From positions 62,001 through 126,000 of the forward strand of contig UQBX01000001.1 of the NCBI GenBank assembly GCA_900539425.1: DNA of 64,000 nt, in the 5' to 3' direction. The DNA is from an uncultured Oscillospiraceae bacterium (lineage in GTDB: Bacteria; Bacillota; Clostridia; Oscillospirales; Acutalibacteraceae). Numbering within the stretch: the first letter of the stretch is position 1; every line of letters starts with the position of its first letter. Shown here piece by piece: positions 8,186 to 16,517 of this stretch. The notes under the pieces were generated by a model. That model had not been told where the DNA came from. It saw only the letters and a program-made list of their open reading frames with translations, and made no database searches. Made by a program: the position numbers and the translations under genes.

Positions 8186-9583
8186 ATGAAACAGTTTAAA
8201 ACAATATTAAAATTTGAAATTGCCAACTATTTTAAGAGCAAAGTTTTTATAGGATTTACAATATGCCTTGTTATCATAATCGGTGTTTTAATGTTTTTCC
8301 CCAGAATAACCGCACAATCAAACAACAGCGCAGACAGCAGTAAAAGCACCGATAATCTTCCCGTTATGTACATTTTATCTGAAGACGGCAGCAATTCCGA
8401 AATAACGAAAGCGTTTCAGGAGGCTTTTTCAGATTACGAAGTCAAGATTGCAGCAGACGAAAAAGAAATCCGTGATCAGATTAATTCAGGAAATGCGGAA
8501 TGCGGATTTATTATTCACAGCCTAACTGATTATACTTATCTTGTAAATAACCTTACTATGTATGACACAAAAACCAGTGTTGCAGATTCGGTTTTGCAGC
8601 AGCTTTACAGGATAAGCGAATTGTCTTCAAGCAGTTTTCCCGTTTCCGATGTGCAGAAAATCTTGTCTGTAACGCCTCACGGCACTGTTGAAAACCTTGG
8701 AAAAGACCACACCCAGAATTTCTTTTACACATATATAATGATATTCGCGCTTTATATGATGATAATACTTTACGGTCAGCTTGTTGCCACAAATGTTGCT
8801 ACAGAAAAGGGCTCCCGGGCAATGGAGCTTTTGATTACAAGCGCAAAACCGACTTCTATGATGTTCGGCAAAATAACAGCGGCATGTCTTGCCGGATTTA
8901 CCCAGCTTGTTGCCGTTTTCGGAAGCGCTTTCATATTTTATAACATAAATAAATCGTTCTGGTCAGAAAACGCGATAGTTAAATCCATTTTTGACATTCC
9001 GCTAAACCTGCTGCTTTATATGGTTTTATTCTTTATTTTGGGATTTATGATATACGCCTGCCTTTACGGAGCAATAGGCTCAACTGCAACAAAAGTTGAA
9101 GACCTTAACACGCTTTCAATGCCGCTCACCCTGCTTTTTGTGGCAGCGTTTATGATAGTTATTTTCTCAATGAGCAGCGGCAATGTTGATAACATTCTTC
9201 TTAAAGTATGCTCATTCATTCCGCTCACTTCACCGATGGCAATGTTTACAAGGATAGCAATGAGCACAGTGCCTGCTTATGAAATTATAATTTCTGTTGC
9301 TATTCTTGCCGCAAGTGTTGTGGGTACGGGCATACTGAGTGCTAAAATATACAGAGTTGGCGTACTTCTTTACGGCACTACTCCTAAAATCAGTTCAATA
9401 ATAAAAGCTCTCAAAAAAAAAAAAAAACCCCCCGGGAAGAGAAAAAGGCGGCGGGGTGTTTTTATTATTTTATTTTTTATTATTCATGGGTTTGTAAACA
9501 CCGAGGCGGCGGACAAGGCCGCGGTAATAATCCCACTGCATGGAAAAAGACCACATTTTCTGTTCGCTGTTTTGCTTAAATGA
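8186..9583 (+). CDS. ABC-2 type permease (NatB-like)
   Basis: The product has one N-terminal membrane segment (near residues 20-38), a long extracytoplasmic region of about 150 residues, and five or six further hydrophobic segments, as in NatB/YhaP permeases. A GGAGG site precedes ATG 8186. The frame runs through 15 A and 6 C residues (9413-9433) and then through an apparent terminator. The last ~55 residues are basic then random-looking and overlap the facing PIG-L gene by 114 bases. The natural end is probably near 9,420-9,500, with a different frame after the homopolymer. Function as exporter partner is firm; the C terminus is not. Confidence 0.85.
   Translation: MKQFKTILKFEIANYFKSKVFIGFTICLVIIIGVLMFFPRITAQSNNSADSSKSTDNLPVMYILSEDGSNSEITKAFQEAFSDYEVKIAADEKEIRDQINSGNAECGFIIHSLTDYTYLVNNLTMYDTKTSVADSVLQQLYRISELSSSSFPVSDVQKILSVTPHGTVENLGKDHTQNFFYTYIMIFALYMMIILYGQLVATNVATEKGSRAMELLITSAKPTSMMFGKITAACLAGFTQLVAVFGSAFIFYNINKSFWSENAIVKSIFDIPLNLLLYMVLFFILGFMIYACLYGAIGSTATKVEDLNTLSMPLTLLFVAAFMIVIFSMSSGNVDNILLKVCSFIPLTSPMAMFTRIAMSTVPAYEIIISVAILAASVVGTGILSAKIYRVGVLLYGTTPKISSIIKALKKKKKPPGKRKRRRGVFIILFFIIHGFVNTEAADKAAVIIPLHGKRPHFLFAVLLK
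9422..9470. terminator. Convergent terminator between the ABC permease and the PIG-L gene
   Basis: An A-run and six C residues (9413-9433) pair with GGCGGGGTGTTTTT (around 9449-9462), giving a stem with U-rich tails on both strands. It probably ends both converging transcripts. Confidence 0.6.
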
Positions 9584-11506
9584 AATAATATACCTTTCAC
9601 GCTCATCGGGATTTCTGACGGTAAAGCAATCGTAAATATGCGGATTATCTTTTGCTTTAACTGTTATTACCGCCTTTTCTCCCTCAGGGCAGTAAACGCT
9701 GAGAACGCCGTTCTGAGCGGAGCACACTACTCCCTCATCACTGCTTTCGGCAGTAAATTCAAAATCGCTCTGATTAGGAAATGTGTAAACCGTAAATTCT
9801 TCCTTGCCTGATTTATTCATTACATAATCATAGCAGAAATCTCCGTTTGAGTTCTGAACCTTAATAAATTCTGCCGCCGAACTTTCAGGCTGAGTGAACG
9901 CCTCAACCTTTAGAAGCTCACAATCGCCAGTACAGCTCTTTATTCTTATACCTATAACATCTGTATTAACAGGCGGAAATTCAAACACCGTAGGGCCGCC
10001 CGTATTCAGTTCGCCGGTATTGTAAGAAACTGATCCGAGCATGAGCTGAGCATTCACGATATGGCTGTTCTGAGAGGGACTTTCATAGATAACAACGCTG
10101 CATATTTTCTGCTTTGCGGGCAGTCTGAACGCAACTATACGTTTGTCATCATCCGCATCAGCACGCCATACGCCCGCAAGAGGCAGTCCCGGATTATTTT
10201 TTATATCCTCGCTGTCAACAAGTTTGAAATCCGCAAGATGAGAAGCATCTCCGCTTGTAGCTGTTATCTCTGCATTATAAAGAACGCTGTCCGTTCGTCT
10301 GAGCCAAAAAACTTTATCTGAATTCATGATGCCGTTTGCATGGTCTGTTGCCGTCTGGCTTGAATACTCCTGCATTGCGCGGTAGCCTGAAGAATTCTGC
10401 ATAACACGAGACAAACTTTCCTTTGCAACTGGGAAACGCACTCTTTTATCCCACAAATATGTATTTGTTTCACGCATATAAGGACTTGGATCTTTAAGAC
10501 GAGTTGAAAGAGCGTTAAGGCTGTAATAATCGTGAGCGCCGTCCCACGCTGTTGAATATGCAAAGCCCTTGAATACAAGAGGAGAATAAAACGGCTTGCG
10601 CTTCATTATTTCTCCAAGCGCCTCCTCAAAGAAAAGGCTGATTGCGCGGTGGTCTGCGTGGCCGTCATAATCACAGCAGAAAATAGTATCAGGGCTGTAT
10701 TTTTCTATTACATCTATAAAAGCGTTGAGATAATTGCGCCTTGTGAAAGTACACTGGGCAAACGGCTGTTTGCGGTTTGTGCCGTATGTATTCGTACAAC
10801 CCGCAGCAGACCTGAGCACCTCATCATCAGAAGCATTATATATATGTCTTCCGTTTTTATCAGTAATACTGTCACTGAAACCTAAAAATATAACATCTTT
10901 TTCATCAATGCCGTATCTTTTTGCTACTGCCAGCGCTTCCCTTATTCTGAGTTTGCCGAGGCGGTAAAAATCGCCGTTGGTTGAAAAGACTATTCTTATC
11001 TGAGATCCGTTTTTTACATACTGCTCAATAATGCCGCCGTAAATATTAATCTCATCATCCTCATGAGGGGCAAAAAACATCACATTCTTTGAGCCGAAAA
11101 TATTTTTTCTATCAGGTTCGGGATAATCATAAAGCGTATCCTTTACAAAAAACACACTGCCGAAAACCGCTACGCCTGCCGAAACGAGCGCCGCCAAAAG
11201 AGAAGCACAGAAAAAGAATACCGTAAGCCCGGTTGGCAGCGGCATAAGCACGGCGGCAAGCATTGAAACATCGAGCACGCCGAGAAGCATGTATATCTGA
11301 AGCATGCGTGATTCGATATGAACGCCGAATGCCACTGTTATAAACACAAACACCGCAGTTAATACTTTCAGAGGCATATACAAAAGAGGATTTACAAATG
11401 CCACAATGACCGTTGCAAGCAGTATAACAAGAAGAACAACCATTACGGGAATTGCAAAAGACGCTTTTTCATAAGGCTTTATTTTTTTCCAATCTACATT
11501 AATCAA
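9470..11506 (-). CDS. Membrane-anchored PIG-L family deacetylase
   Basis: The start is taken as TTG at 11504-11506, nine bases after AGGGAG; a TTG 36 bases upstream would have no ribosome site. The 678-residue protein begins with three or four membrane segments (about residues 15-120). The PIG-L catalytic pattern follows: APHEDDE near residue 145, and a second metal-site motif DGHADHRAIS. PIG-L/LmbE enzymes remove acetyl groups from GlcNAc-linked substrates using zinc. The C-terminal ~250 residues look like beta-sandwich or carbohydrate-binding domains, including a BIG-like segment. A cell-surface glycan substrate is likely but not identified. Confidence 0.85.
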   Translation of the reverse strand: MINVDWKKIKPYEKASFAIPVMVVLLVILLATVIVAFVNPLLYMPLKVLTAVFVFITVAFGVHIESRMLQIYMLLGVLDVSMLAAVLMPLPTGLTVFFFCASLLAALVSAGVAVFGSVFFVKDTLYDYPEPDRKNIFGSKNVMFFAPHEDDEINIYGGIIEQYVKNGSQIRIVFSTNGDFYRLGKLRIREALAVAKRYGIDEKDVIFLGFSDSITDKNGRHIYNASDDEVLRSAAGCTNTYGTNRKQPFAQCTFTRRNYLNAFIDVIEKYSPDTIFCCDYDGHADHRAISLFFEEALGEIMKRKPFYSPLVFKGFAYSTAWDGAHDYYSLNALSTRLKDPSPYMRETNTYLWDKRVRFPVAKESLSRVMQNSSGYRAMQEYSSQTATDHANGIMNSDKVFWLRRTDSVLYNAEITATSGDASHLADFKLVDSEDIKNNPGLPLAGVWRADADDDKRIVAFRLPAKQKICSVVIYESPSQNSHIVNAQLMLGSVSYNTGELNTGGPTVFEFPPVNTDVIGIRIKSCTGDCELLKVEAFTQPESSAAEFIKVQNSNGDFCYDYVMNKSGKEEFTVYTFPNQSDFEFTAESSDEGVVCSAQNGVLSVYCPEGEKAVITVKAKDNPHIYDCFTVRNPDERERYIISFKQNSEQKMWSFSMQWDYYRGLVRRLGVYKPMNNKK

Positions 11507-11580
11507 AACACAATTCTCCCTTTCAATAGAATAAGATACCAAATCTGTATAATTTAGTCAAACTTTTTATAAAAAAAGTG

Positions 11581-11608
11581 TTGACAAATTCGATTTATGT
11601 GGTATACT
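11581..11608 (+). promoter_or_regulatory. Promoter of the Fur-family regulator
   Basis: TTGACA (11581-11586), a 16-base spacer and TATACT (11603-11608). The -10 box abuts the palindrome described next. Confidence 0.85.
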
Positions 11609-11632
11609 TAGATTGTACTCGATACAATCTAA
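11608..11632. promoter_or_regulatory. Palindromic operator for the Fur/PerR-type regulator
   Basis: Perfect ten-base inverted arms TTAGATTGTA and TACAATCTAA are separated by CTCGA. The site covers the start of transcription between the -10 box and the gene, the position expected for autorepression. It resembles Fur-superfamily boxes in size and symmetry but not the exact B. subtilis PerR or Fur consensus. Confidence 0.8.
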
Positions 11633-11654
11633 CAATCAATACAAGGTGGTGCTG

Positions 11655-12071
11655 ATGCAGGAAGAACAGATAATTTCTTTATTTAAAGAAAAGAATTTCC
11701 GCGCAACGCCGCAAAGAATAGCAGTTTTCAAATATGTTTACGGTCACAGAACCCACCCGGATGCGGCAAGGATCTATGAAAACGTTTTGAAAAGCAACCC
11801 TAGCTTTTCTAAAACCACCGTTTACAACGCTTTGAAATCTTTGTGTGAAAATGGATTTCTAATGCCTGTTACAATAGACGGCGAAAAAATTCATTATGAC
11901 GCAAACGTGAATTTTCACGGTCATTTTATTTGCATTGAGTGCGGCGGAATTTATGACTTTGATGTGCCCGAGCCTGATGAGTGCGAAGGGCTGAACGGTT
12001 TTTCCGTTACAAGAAAAGATGTTTATTACAGCGGCTTATGCCCTGACTGTAAAAATAAAAATAAGAATTAA
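11655..12071 (+). CDS. Fur family transcriptional regulator (PerR-like)
   Basis: ATG 11655 follows an AAGGTGGTG site; an ATG-less extension upstream would overlap the operator. The 138-residue protein has the Fur winged-helix pattern (FRATPQRIAVFKYV, then HPDAARIYENV, SKTTVYNALKSL). It also has the regulatory-metal region HFHGHFICIECGGIYDF and a C-terminal CxxC (GLCPDCK), giving a four-Cys structural zinc site. The pattern is closer to PerR than to ferric Fur. A reverse rubrerythrin follows 19 bases after the stop, so peroxide- or oxygen-responsive control is likely. Confidence 0.88.
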   Translation: MQEEQIISLFKEKNFRATPQRIAVFKYVYGHRTHPDAARIYENVLKSNPSFSKTTVYNALKSLCENGFLMPVTIDGEKIHYDANVNFHGHFICIECGGIYDFDVPEPDECEGLNGFSVTRKDVYYSGLCPDCKNKNKN

Positions 12072-12090
12072 TTTTAAAGGAGTATTTATT

Positions 12091-12630
12091 ATGGCAAAGA
12101 AATATTATTGTCCCGTTTGCGGATACGAAAGTGATGAACCCATCGAGAAGTGCCCCATCTGCGGCGCAGCAATGAAAGTTCGCGAAGAAGGCGGAGAAAT
12201 GGCATGGGCTGCTGAGCACATTGTTGGCGTTGCTCAGGGCGTAAGCGAAGAAATCCTTCAGGGTCTTCGTGAGAACTTCAACGGCGAATGCAGTGAAGTA
12301 GGTATGTACCTTGCTATGGCAAGAGTTGCACACAGAGAGGGTTATCCCGAGATCGGTCTTTACTGGGAAAAGGCAGCTTACGAAGAGGCTGAGCATGCCG
12401 CTAAGTTCGCAGAGCTTCTTGGCGAAGTTGTAACAGATTCCACAAAGAAGAACCTTGAAATGCGTGTAGCTGCTGAAAACGGCGCAACACAGGGCAAAAC
12501 CGATCTTGCAAAGCTTGCTAAGGAGCAGGGCCTTGACGCTATCCATGACACAGTTCACGAGATGGCAAGAGATGAAGCTCGTCACGGCAAAGCATTCGCA
12601 GGTCTTCTTAAGAGATATTTCGGCGAGTAA
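12091..12630 (+). CDS. Reverse rubrerythrin
   Basis: The start is ATG 12091 after AAAGGAG. The 179-residue protein has an N-terminal rubredoxin domain (CPVCG and CPICG) followed by the di-iron domain with EC near residue 72, EEAEH and EMARDEARH. This domain order, rubredoxin first, defines the reverse rubrerythrins that act as NADH-linked peroxide reductases in clostridia. Codon use is more uniform than in neighbours, suggesting high expression. It is followed by a strong terminator and then by a flavin reductase. Confidence 0.92.
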   Translation: MAKKYYCPVCGYESDEPIEKCPICGAAMKVREEGGEMAWAAEHIVGVAQGVSEEILQGLRENFNGECSEVGMYLAMARVAHREGYPEIGLYWEKAAYEEAEHAAKFAELLGEVVTDSTKKNLEMRVAAENGATQGKTDLAKLAKEQGLDAIHDTVHEMARDEARHGKAFAGLLKRYFGE

Positions 12631-12656
12631 TTATAAATCTTTCAAACATACTTAAT

Positions 12657-12690
12657 ATAAAGGGCGGCGGAAATTTCTGCCGCCTTTTGC
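12657..12690 (+). terminator. Terminator after the rubrerythrin gene
   Basis: A stem AAAGGGCGGC / GCCGCCTTTT with a short loop and a T-rich end lies 27 bases after the stop codon. Confidence 0.85.
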
Positions 12691-12724
12691 CATTTGATAT
12701 GTTAGTTTAAACGGAGGAGCTATT

Positions 12725-13225
12725 ATGAACAAATCCGCACTTTACAATTTATCTTACGGTGTTTATGTTATAACAACATGGGCAGACGGAAAGCCGACAG
12801 GATGCACGGCAAATTCAGCAGTGCAGATAACCTCTTCACCTGCAACTGTTGCCGTTTCCATAAATCACGATAATTTTACTAATGAATGTATAAACAAAAC
12901 CGGCTTTTTTGCCGTAAATATTTTAGGCGAACACTGCGATCCGCTTGTTATAGGAAACTTTGGTTTTAAAAGCGGACGCGACAGCAATAAATTTGCAGAC
13001 TATGATCCGCTGATAAAAAGCATGATGCCGATAGTTCCTAAGGCAAGCGGCTATATCACATGCAAGGTCATTGATAAAATGGAAACTTCCACCCACACCG
13101 TTTTTCTGGGAGAAGTTACTGACGCTGATATTCTTAATGATGACACACCTATGACTTACGCTTATTACCACAATGTTATCAAAGGAAGATCCCCCAAAAA
13201 CGCCCCTACATATCAGGGCGACTGA
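12725..13225 (+). CDS. Flavin reductase family protein (Hrb-like flavoprotein domain)
   Basis: The 166-residue protein has the FMN split-barrel pattern: YGVYVITTWADGKPTGCTANSAVQ, SINHDNFTNE, FAVNILG and a C-terminal YYHNVIKGRSPKNAPTYQ. The last motif is typical of the N-terminal domain of high-molecular-weight rubredoxins, which lead electrons from NADH to oxygen-detoxifying flavodiiron proteins. Here the rubredoxin part is absent; the upstream reverse rubrerythrin carries one. A ribosome site GGAGG precedes ATG 12725. Placement next to the regulator and rubrerythrin suggests a shared oxidative-stress role. Confidence 0.88.
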   Translation: MNKSALYNLSYGVYVITTWADGKPTGCTANSAVQITSSPATVAVSINHDNFTNECINKTGFFAVNILGEHCDPLVIGNFGFKSGRDSNKFADYDPLIKSMMPIVPKASGYITCKVIDKMETSTHTVFLGEVTDADILNDDTPMTYAYYHNVIKGRSPKNAPTYQGD

Positions 13226-13240
13226 AAACAGCAATAAATT

Positions 13241-13272
13241 TACGCCGAGGCACATAGCCCCGGCGTTTTTCA
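13241..13272. terminator. Terminator between the flavin reductase and GPH transporter genes
   Basis: ACGCCG and CGGCGT arms are followed by a T-run, in the gap between the two converging genes. Confidence 0.7.
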
Positions 13273-13328
13273 TTGCTATAAAATTTTCTTATACTTATTT
13301 ATCTTTTCAAATTAAGCGCCTGTGTATA

Positions 13329-14765
13329 TCATTCGCCCTCATTTTCCTGAGCTGCGCGGCGGGCGGCAAGTTCACCCTCAACCTTAGCACGCTGAGCAGG
13401 TGTATATCTTATAAACAGAAGCGGAATTATATAAAGCAGGCTTGCAATGGCAGGTGTGAGAATTACGAGGGGCCATATCCATTTATCGAACGCCGCTGAC
13501 TGTGTGCCCACATAAACTGAAGCGCCGTCAATTGCTTTATAGTCAAGAAGATGAAGAGCCAAAGCGGCAAGGCCGGCCGTTATGCCGCTGGAAATTTTTG
13601 TGAACATTGTCTGCATTGAGAAAGTTATGCCTTCAGTGCGCTTGCCTGTTTTCCATTCCATATAATCAATACTGTCACAGAAAACTGAAGTCTGTGCAAT
13701 TGAGCTTGCGCCGAGAGGAATACATCCGAGACCGATAAGAGCCAGCGCAAACCAAAGATTATTGCCCTCAAAACCTATGAAATAAGCTATGATACGCACA
13801 ATAACATTTGCCGCCTGCATCATTATAAGGGCATTTACATAACCGCGGCACCACTTTTTGAGCTTATCGGCAAATACCATACCGATAAATCCGGGAAGCC
13901 CGGTAATAGCAGAATAAATTGTTGTAAGACCAAGTGCTCCGATAAGACTGTTCTGCCCCAAAAAGTCGGCAGGTATCTCGTATTTGAAAAAATATGTAAC
14001 AAGATTTGCACCGAAACCGAGCGAGCCCAGAAGATTTGCTGCCGTTACGAGCATTAGCATCTTATTTTTAAACAGCAGAGAAAAGCTTTCCCTTAGAGTT
14101 TCCTGCTGATGAGCTTTCGCAACCTTAACTCTTTCCTGAGCCGCGCTGCACCTGTAACTGAGCATCGCGCCGCCGAGGCCGAAAATTACGGCAAACACGA
14201 GAGTGAGCAGAGCCATACTGCCGCCTGTGGCGTTAGCAATCATCTCAAGCACCATAGGTATACCGACGCTGAGCGCTCCATAAAAGCATGAGCCAATGGT
14301 ACGTGCCCACTGAACAAAAGTATCCCTTTCCTGAGAATCGGGAGAAACGCTTGAGGTTATACCCCAAATTGCAACATCCTGAAGCGTGTAGCAGAGATCC
14401 CAGCATATATACATTATTATGAAATAAGATACACGCAGCCACAGGAGATTTTCATCAGTAGAGAACACCACAAACATCAGAACCGTAAAAATTCCCACGG
14501 GCAGAGGAGTATATTTTAAAAACGGGCGCAGTTTTTCTCCGTTCTTAAACGTATGCTTGTCAATAAATGAGCCTACAATAGGGTCATTAATACCATCCCA
14601 CACTTTCATAACAATGAGCAGGACAGAAACAACTATTGCGGGAAACAGCGCAATATCGGTAAGAAAGTAATTGAAAAACGAACCGCCTATCAGCGCATAG
14701 ACCATATTCTGACCGCTAAGGCCGGCATAGTAGCTTATTTTTTCTTTTTTGGGTATATATTTCAT
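13329..14765 (-). CDS. MFS transporter, glycoside-pentoside-hexuronide (GPH) family
   Basis: The start is ATG 14763-14765 after GGGAGGG; the longer version upstream lacks a site. The 478-residue protein has twelve hydrophobic segments and GPH-family motifs: YYAGLSGQNMVY at the N terminus, KVWDGINDPIVGSFIDK in the loop after helix 2, and DSIDYMEWKTGKRTEG in the second half. GPH carriers import sugars and glycosides with sodium or protons. The alpha-L-fucosidase at 16.5 kb suggests a host- or plant-glycan sugar, but the genes are separated and the substrate is not determined. Confidence 0.9.
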   Translation of the reverse strand: MKYIPKKEKISYYAGLSGQNMVYALIGGSFFNYFLTDIALFPAIVVSVLLIVMKVWDGINDPIVGSFIDKHTFKNGEKLRPFLKYTPLPVGIFTVLMFVVFSTDENLLWLRVSYFIIMYICWDLCYTLQDVAIWGITSSVSPDSQERDTFVQWARTIGSCFYGALSVGIPMVLEMIANATGGSMALLTLVFAVIFGLGGAMLSYRCSAAQERVKVAKAHQQETLRESFSLLFKNKMLMLVTAANLLGSLGFGANLVTYFFKYEIPADFLGQNSLIGALGLTTIYSAITGLPGFIGMVFADKLKKWCRGYVNALIMMQAANVIVRIIAYFIGFEGNNLWFALALIGLGCIPLGASSIAQTSVFCDSIDYMEWKTGKRTEGITFSMQTMFTKISSGITAGLAALALHLLDYKAIDGASVYVGTQSAAFDKWIWPLVILTPAIASLLYIIPLLFIRYTPAQRAKVEGELAARRAAQENEGE

Positions 14766-14904
14766 TCTGCACCCTCCCCTCACACTGATTTTATTGTAGC
14801 ATAAAGAAAAACTTAAAAATATATGTAAAAGGCACAAGAAAAGGCTTTGTTATTTGTGTATATTGACCCGAAGGACAGAAATTGAAATATTTTTAAATTT
14901 TTTA

Positions 14905-14933
14905 TTTATGTTTATGCGCATTTCTGCTATAAT
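14905..14933 (+). promoter_or_regulatory. Putative promoter of the PurF-like gene
   Basis: A perfect TATAAT (14928-14933) with a weak TTTATG (14905-14910) 17 bases upstream, about 65 bases before the start codon. Confidence 0.5.
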
Positions 14934-14998
14934 ATTGCCGTACGAAATTAGGAACTGCAGTAAAAGAATTAAAACTGACACTCAAAGGGAGGATTTTT

Positions 14999-16405
14999 AT
15001 GGGCGGATTTTTTGCAACCGCGTCAAAAGAGGATTGCGTGTTTGACCTGTTTTTCGGTGTGGATTATCATTCTCACCTTGGAACAAGGCGTGCGGGACTT
15101 GCGGTCTATGATGAAAAGAACGGTTTTGACAAGGCAATTCACAATATTGAGAACGCGCCTTTCAGAACAAAATTTACCAAAGAATCAAACGATATGCACG
15201 GCACACTCGGAATAGGCTGTATTTCCGATTTTGAAGCTCAGCCCATTCTTGTGCGTTCACACCACGGAACTTTTGCAATAACAACAGTTGGAAAAATAAA
15301 CAATGCGGATGATATTGTAAAAAACATAATAAAATCAAATGTTCACTTTTTTGAGATGCAAAACGGCGACATCAACCCAACGGAGCTTGTAGCATCAATA
15401 ATCAATCAGAAAGAGAATTTCATTGAAGGAATCAGATACGCTCAGGAAATCATTGACGGCTCACTGAGCATGCTGATACTTACCCCGAAAGGAATATACT
15501 GCGCGCGTGACAAAATGGGCAGAACGCCTATAGTGCTCGGTAAAAAAGAAGACGGTTACTGCGCAAGCTTCGAGAGCTTTGCCTACCTTAACCTCGGATA
15601 CACCGATTACAAAGAGCTCGGTCCCGGTGAAATAGTTATTATGACAGCCGACGGAGCAAAAACGCTTGTTGCGCCCGGAAATAATATGAAGATATGCACT
15701 TTCCTTTGGGTATATTACGGCTACCCATCTTCATCCTACGAGGGAATAAGCGTTGAAAAGATGAGATACAACTGCGGAAAACTGCTTGCAAGACGTGATA
15801 ATGTTAAACCTGACATTGTTGCCGGTGTTCCCGATTCGGGTATCGCGCACGCTATCGGCTATGCCAACGAATCAGGTTTTCCGTTTTCAAGGCCGTTTGT
15901 AAAGTATACTCCTACATGGCCCCGTTCGTTCATGCCCACTCATCAGAGCAAACGTAATCTTATTGCGAAAATGAAGCTTATCCCGATACATGATCTCATT
16001 GAAGGCAAGAGCCTGCTTCTGATAGACGATTCCATAGTACGCGGCACTCAGCTGAGAGAAACTACTGAATTTTTGTATTCAAGCGGAGCAAAAGAAGTAC
16101 ACATCCGCCCTGCCTGCCCGCCGCTGCTTTTTGGATGCAAATACCTCAATTTCTCACGCAGTTCATCTGAAATGGAACTTATCACAAGGCGTGTTATCAA
16201 GAAGCTTGAGGGCAAGGATCCTGATGACGCAACCCTGAAAGAGTATGCGGACCCAGACAGCGAAAAATATCAGAAAATGGTGGATGAGATAGGCAAAGAA
16301 CTGCATTTCACTTCACTCAGATATAACAGACTGGATGACCTTATCGAATCTGTAGGTATAGGCGAAGACAAGCTTTGTACTTACTGCTGGGACGGCAAAG
16401 AATAA
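14999..16405 (+). CDS. Amidophosphoribosyltransferase paralogue lacking the N-terminal Cys
   Basis: The 468-residue protein follows the PurF layout. An N-terminal Ntn glutaminase-like domain contains HLGTRRAGLAVYD, GTLGIGCISD and CARDKMGRTPIVLG. A C-terminal phosphoribosyltransferase domain carries the PRPP motif LLLIDDSIVRGTQ. PurF makes 5-phosphoribosylamine, the first step of purine synthesis. Genuine PurF begins with a catalytic Cys right after Met (MCGIFG-like). Here the protein begins MGGFFATAS, so the nucleophile is Gly and glutamine hydrolysis by the usual route should fail. ATG 14999 is well supported by AAAGGGAGG. A terminator follows. It may use ammonia or have a different role. 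Confidence 0.8.
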   Translation: MGGFFATASKEDCVFDLFFGVDYHSHLGTRRAGLAVYDEKNGFDKAIHNIENAPFRTKFTKESNDMHGTLGIGCISDFEAQPILVRSHHGTFAITTVGKINNADDIVKNIIKSNVHFFEMQNGDINPTELVASIINQKENFIEGIRYAQEIIDGSLSMLILTPKGIYCARDKMGRTPIVLGKKEDGYCASFESFAYLNLGYTDYKELGPGEIVIMTADGAKTLVAPGNNMKICTFLWVYYGYPSSSYEGISVEKMRYNCGKLLARRDNVKPDIVAGVPDSGIAHAIGYANESGFPFSRPFVKYTPTWPRSFMPTHQSKRNLIAKMKLIPIHDLIEGKSLLLIDDSIVRGTQLRETTEFLYSSGAKEVHIRPACPPLLFGCKYLNFSRSSSEMELITRRVIKKLEGKDPDDATLKEYADPDSEKYQKMVDEIGKELHFTSLRYNRLDDLIESVGIGEDKLCTYCWDGKE

Positions 16406-16422
16406 AATCTGCTTAAAATATA

Positions 16423-16455
16423 AAAGACGGTGCAGTGCACCGTCTTTTTTTATTT
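16423..16455 (+). terminator. Terminator after the PurF-like gene
   Basis: An almost uninterrupted palindrome, AAAAGACGGTGC with GCACCGTCTTTT, followed by T residues. Confidence 0.85.
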
Positions 16456-16517
16456 AAATCAAAAAAAGCTCTTGAAATCACCCGCGTGTAATAAGATAAT
16501 AAAGACGGGTGATATAT

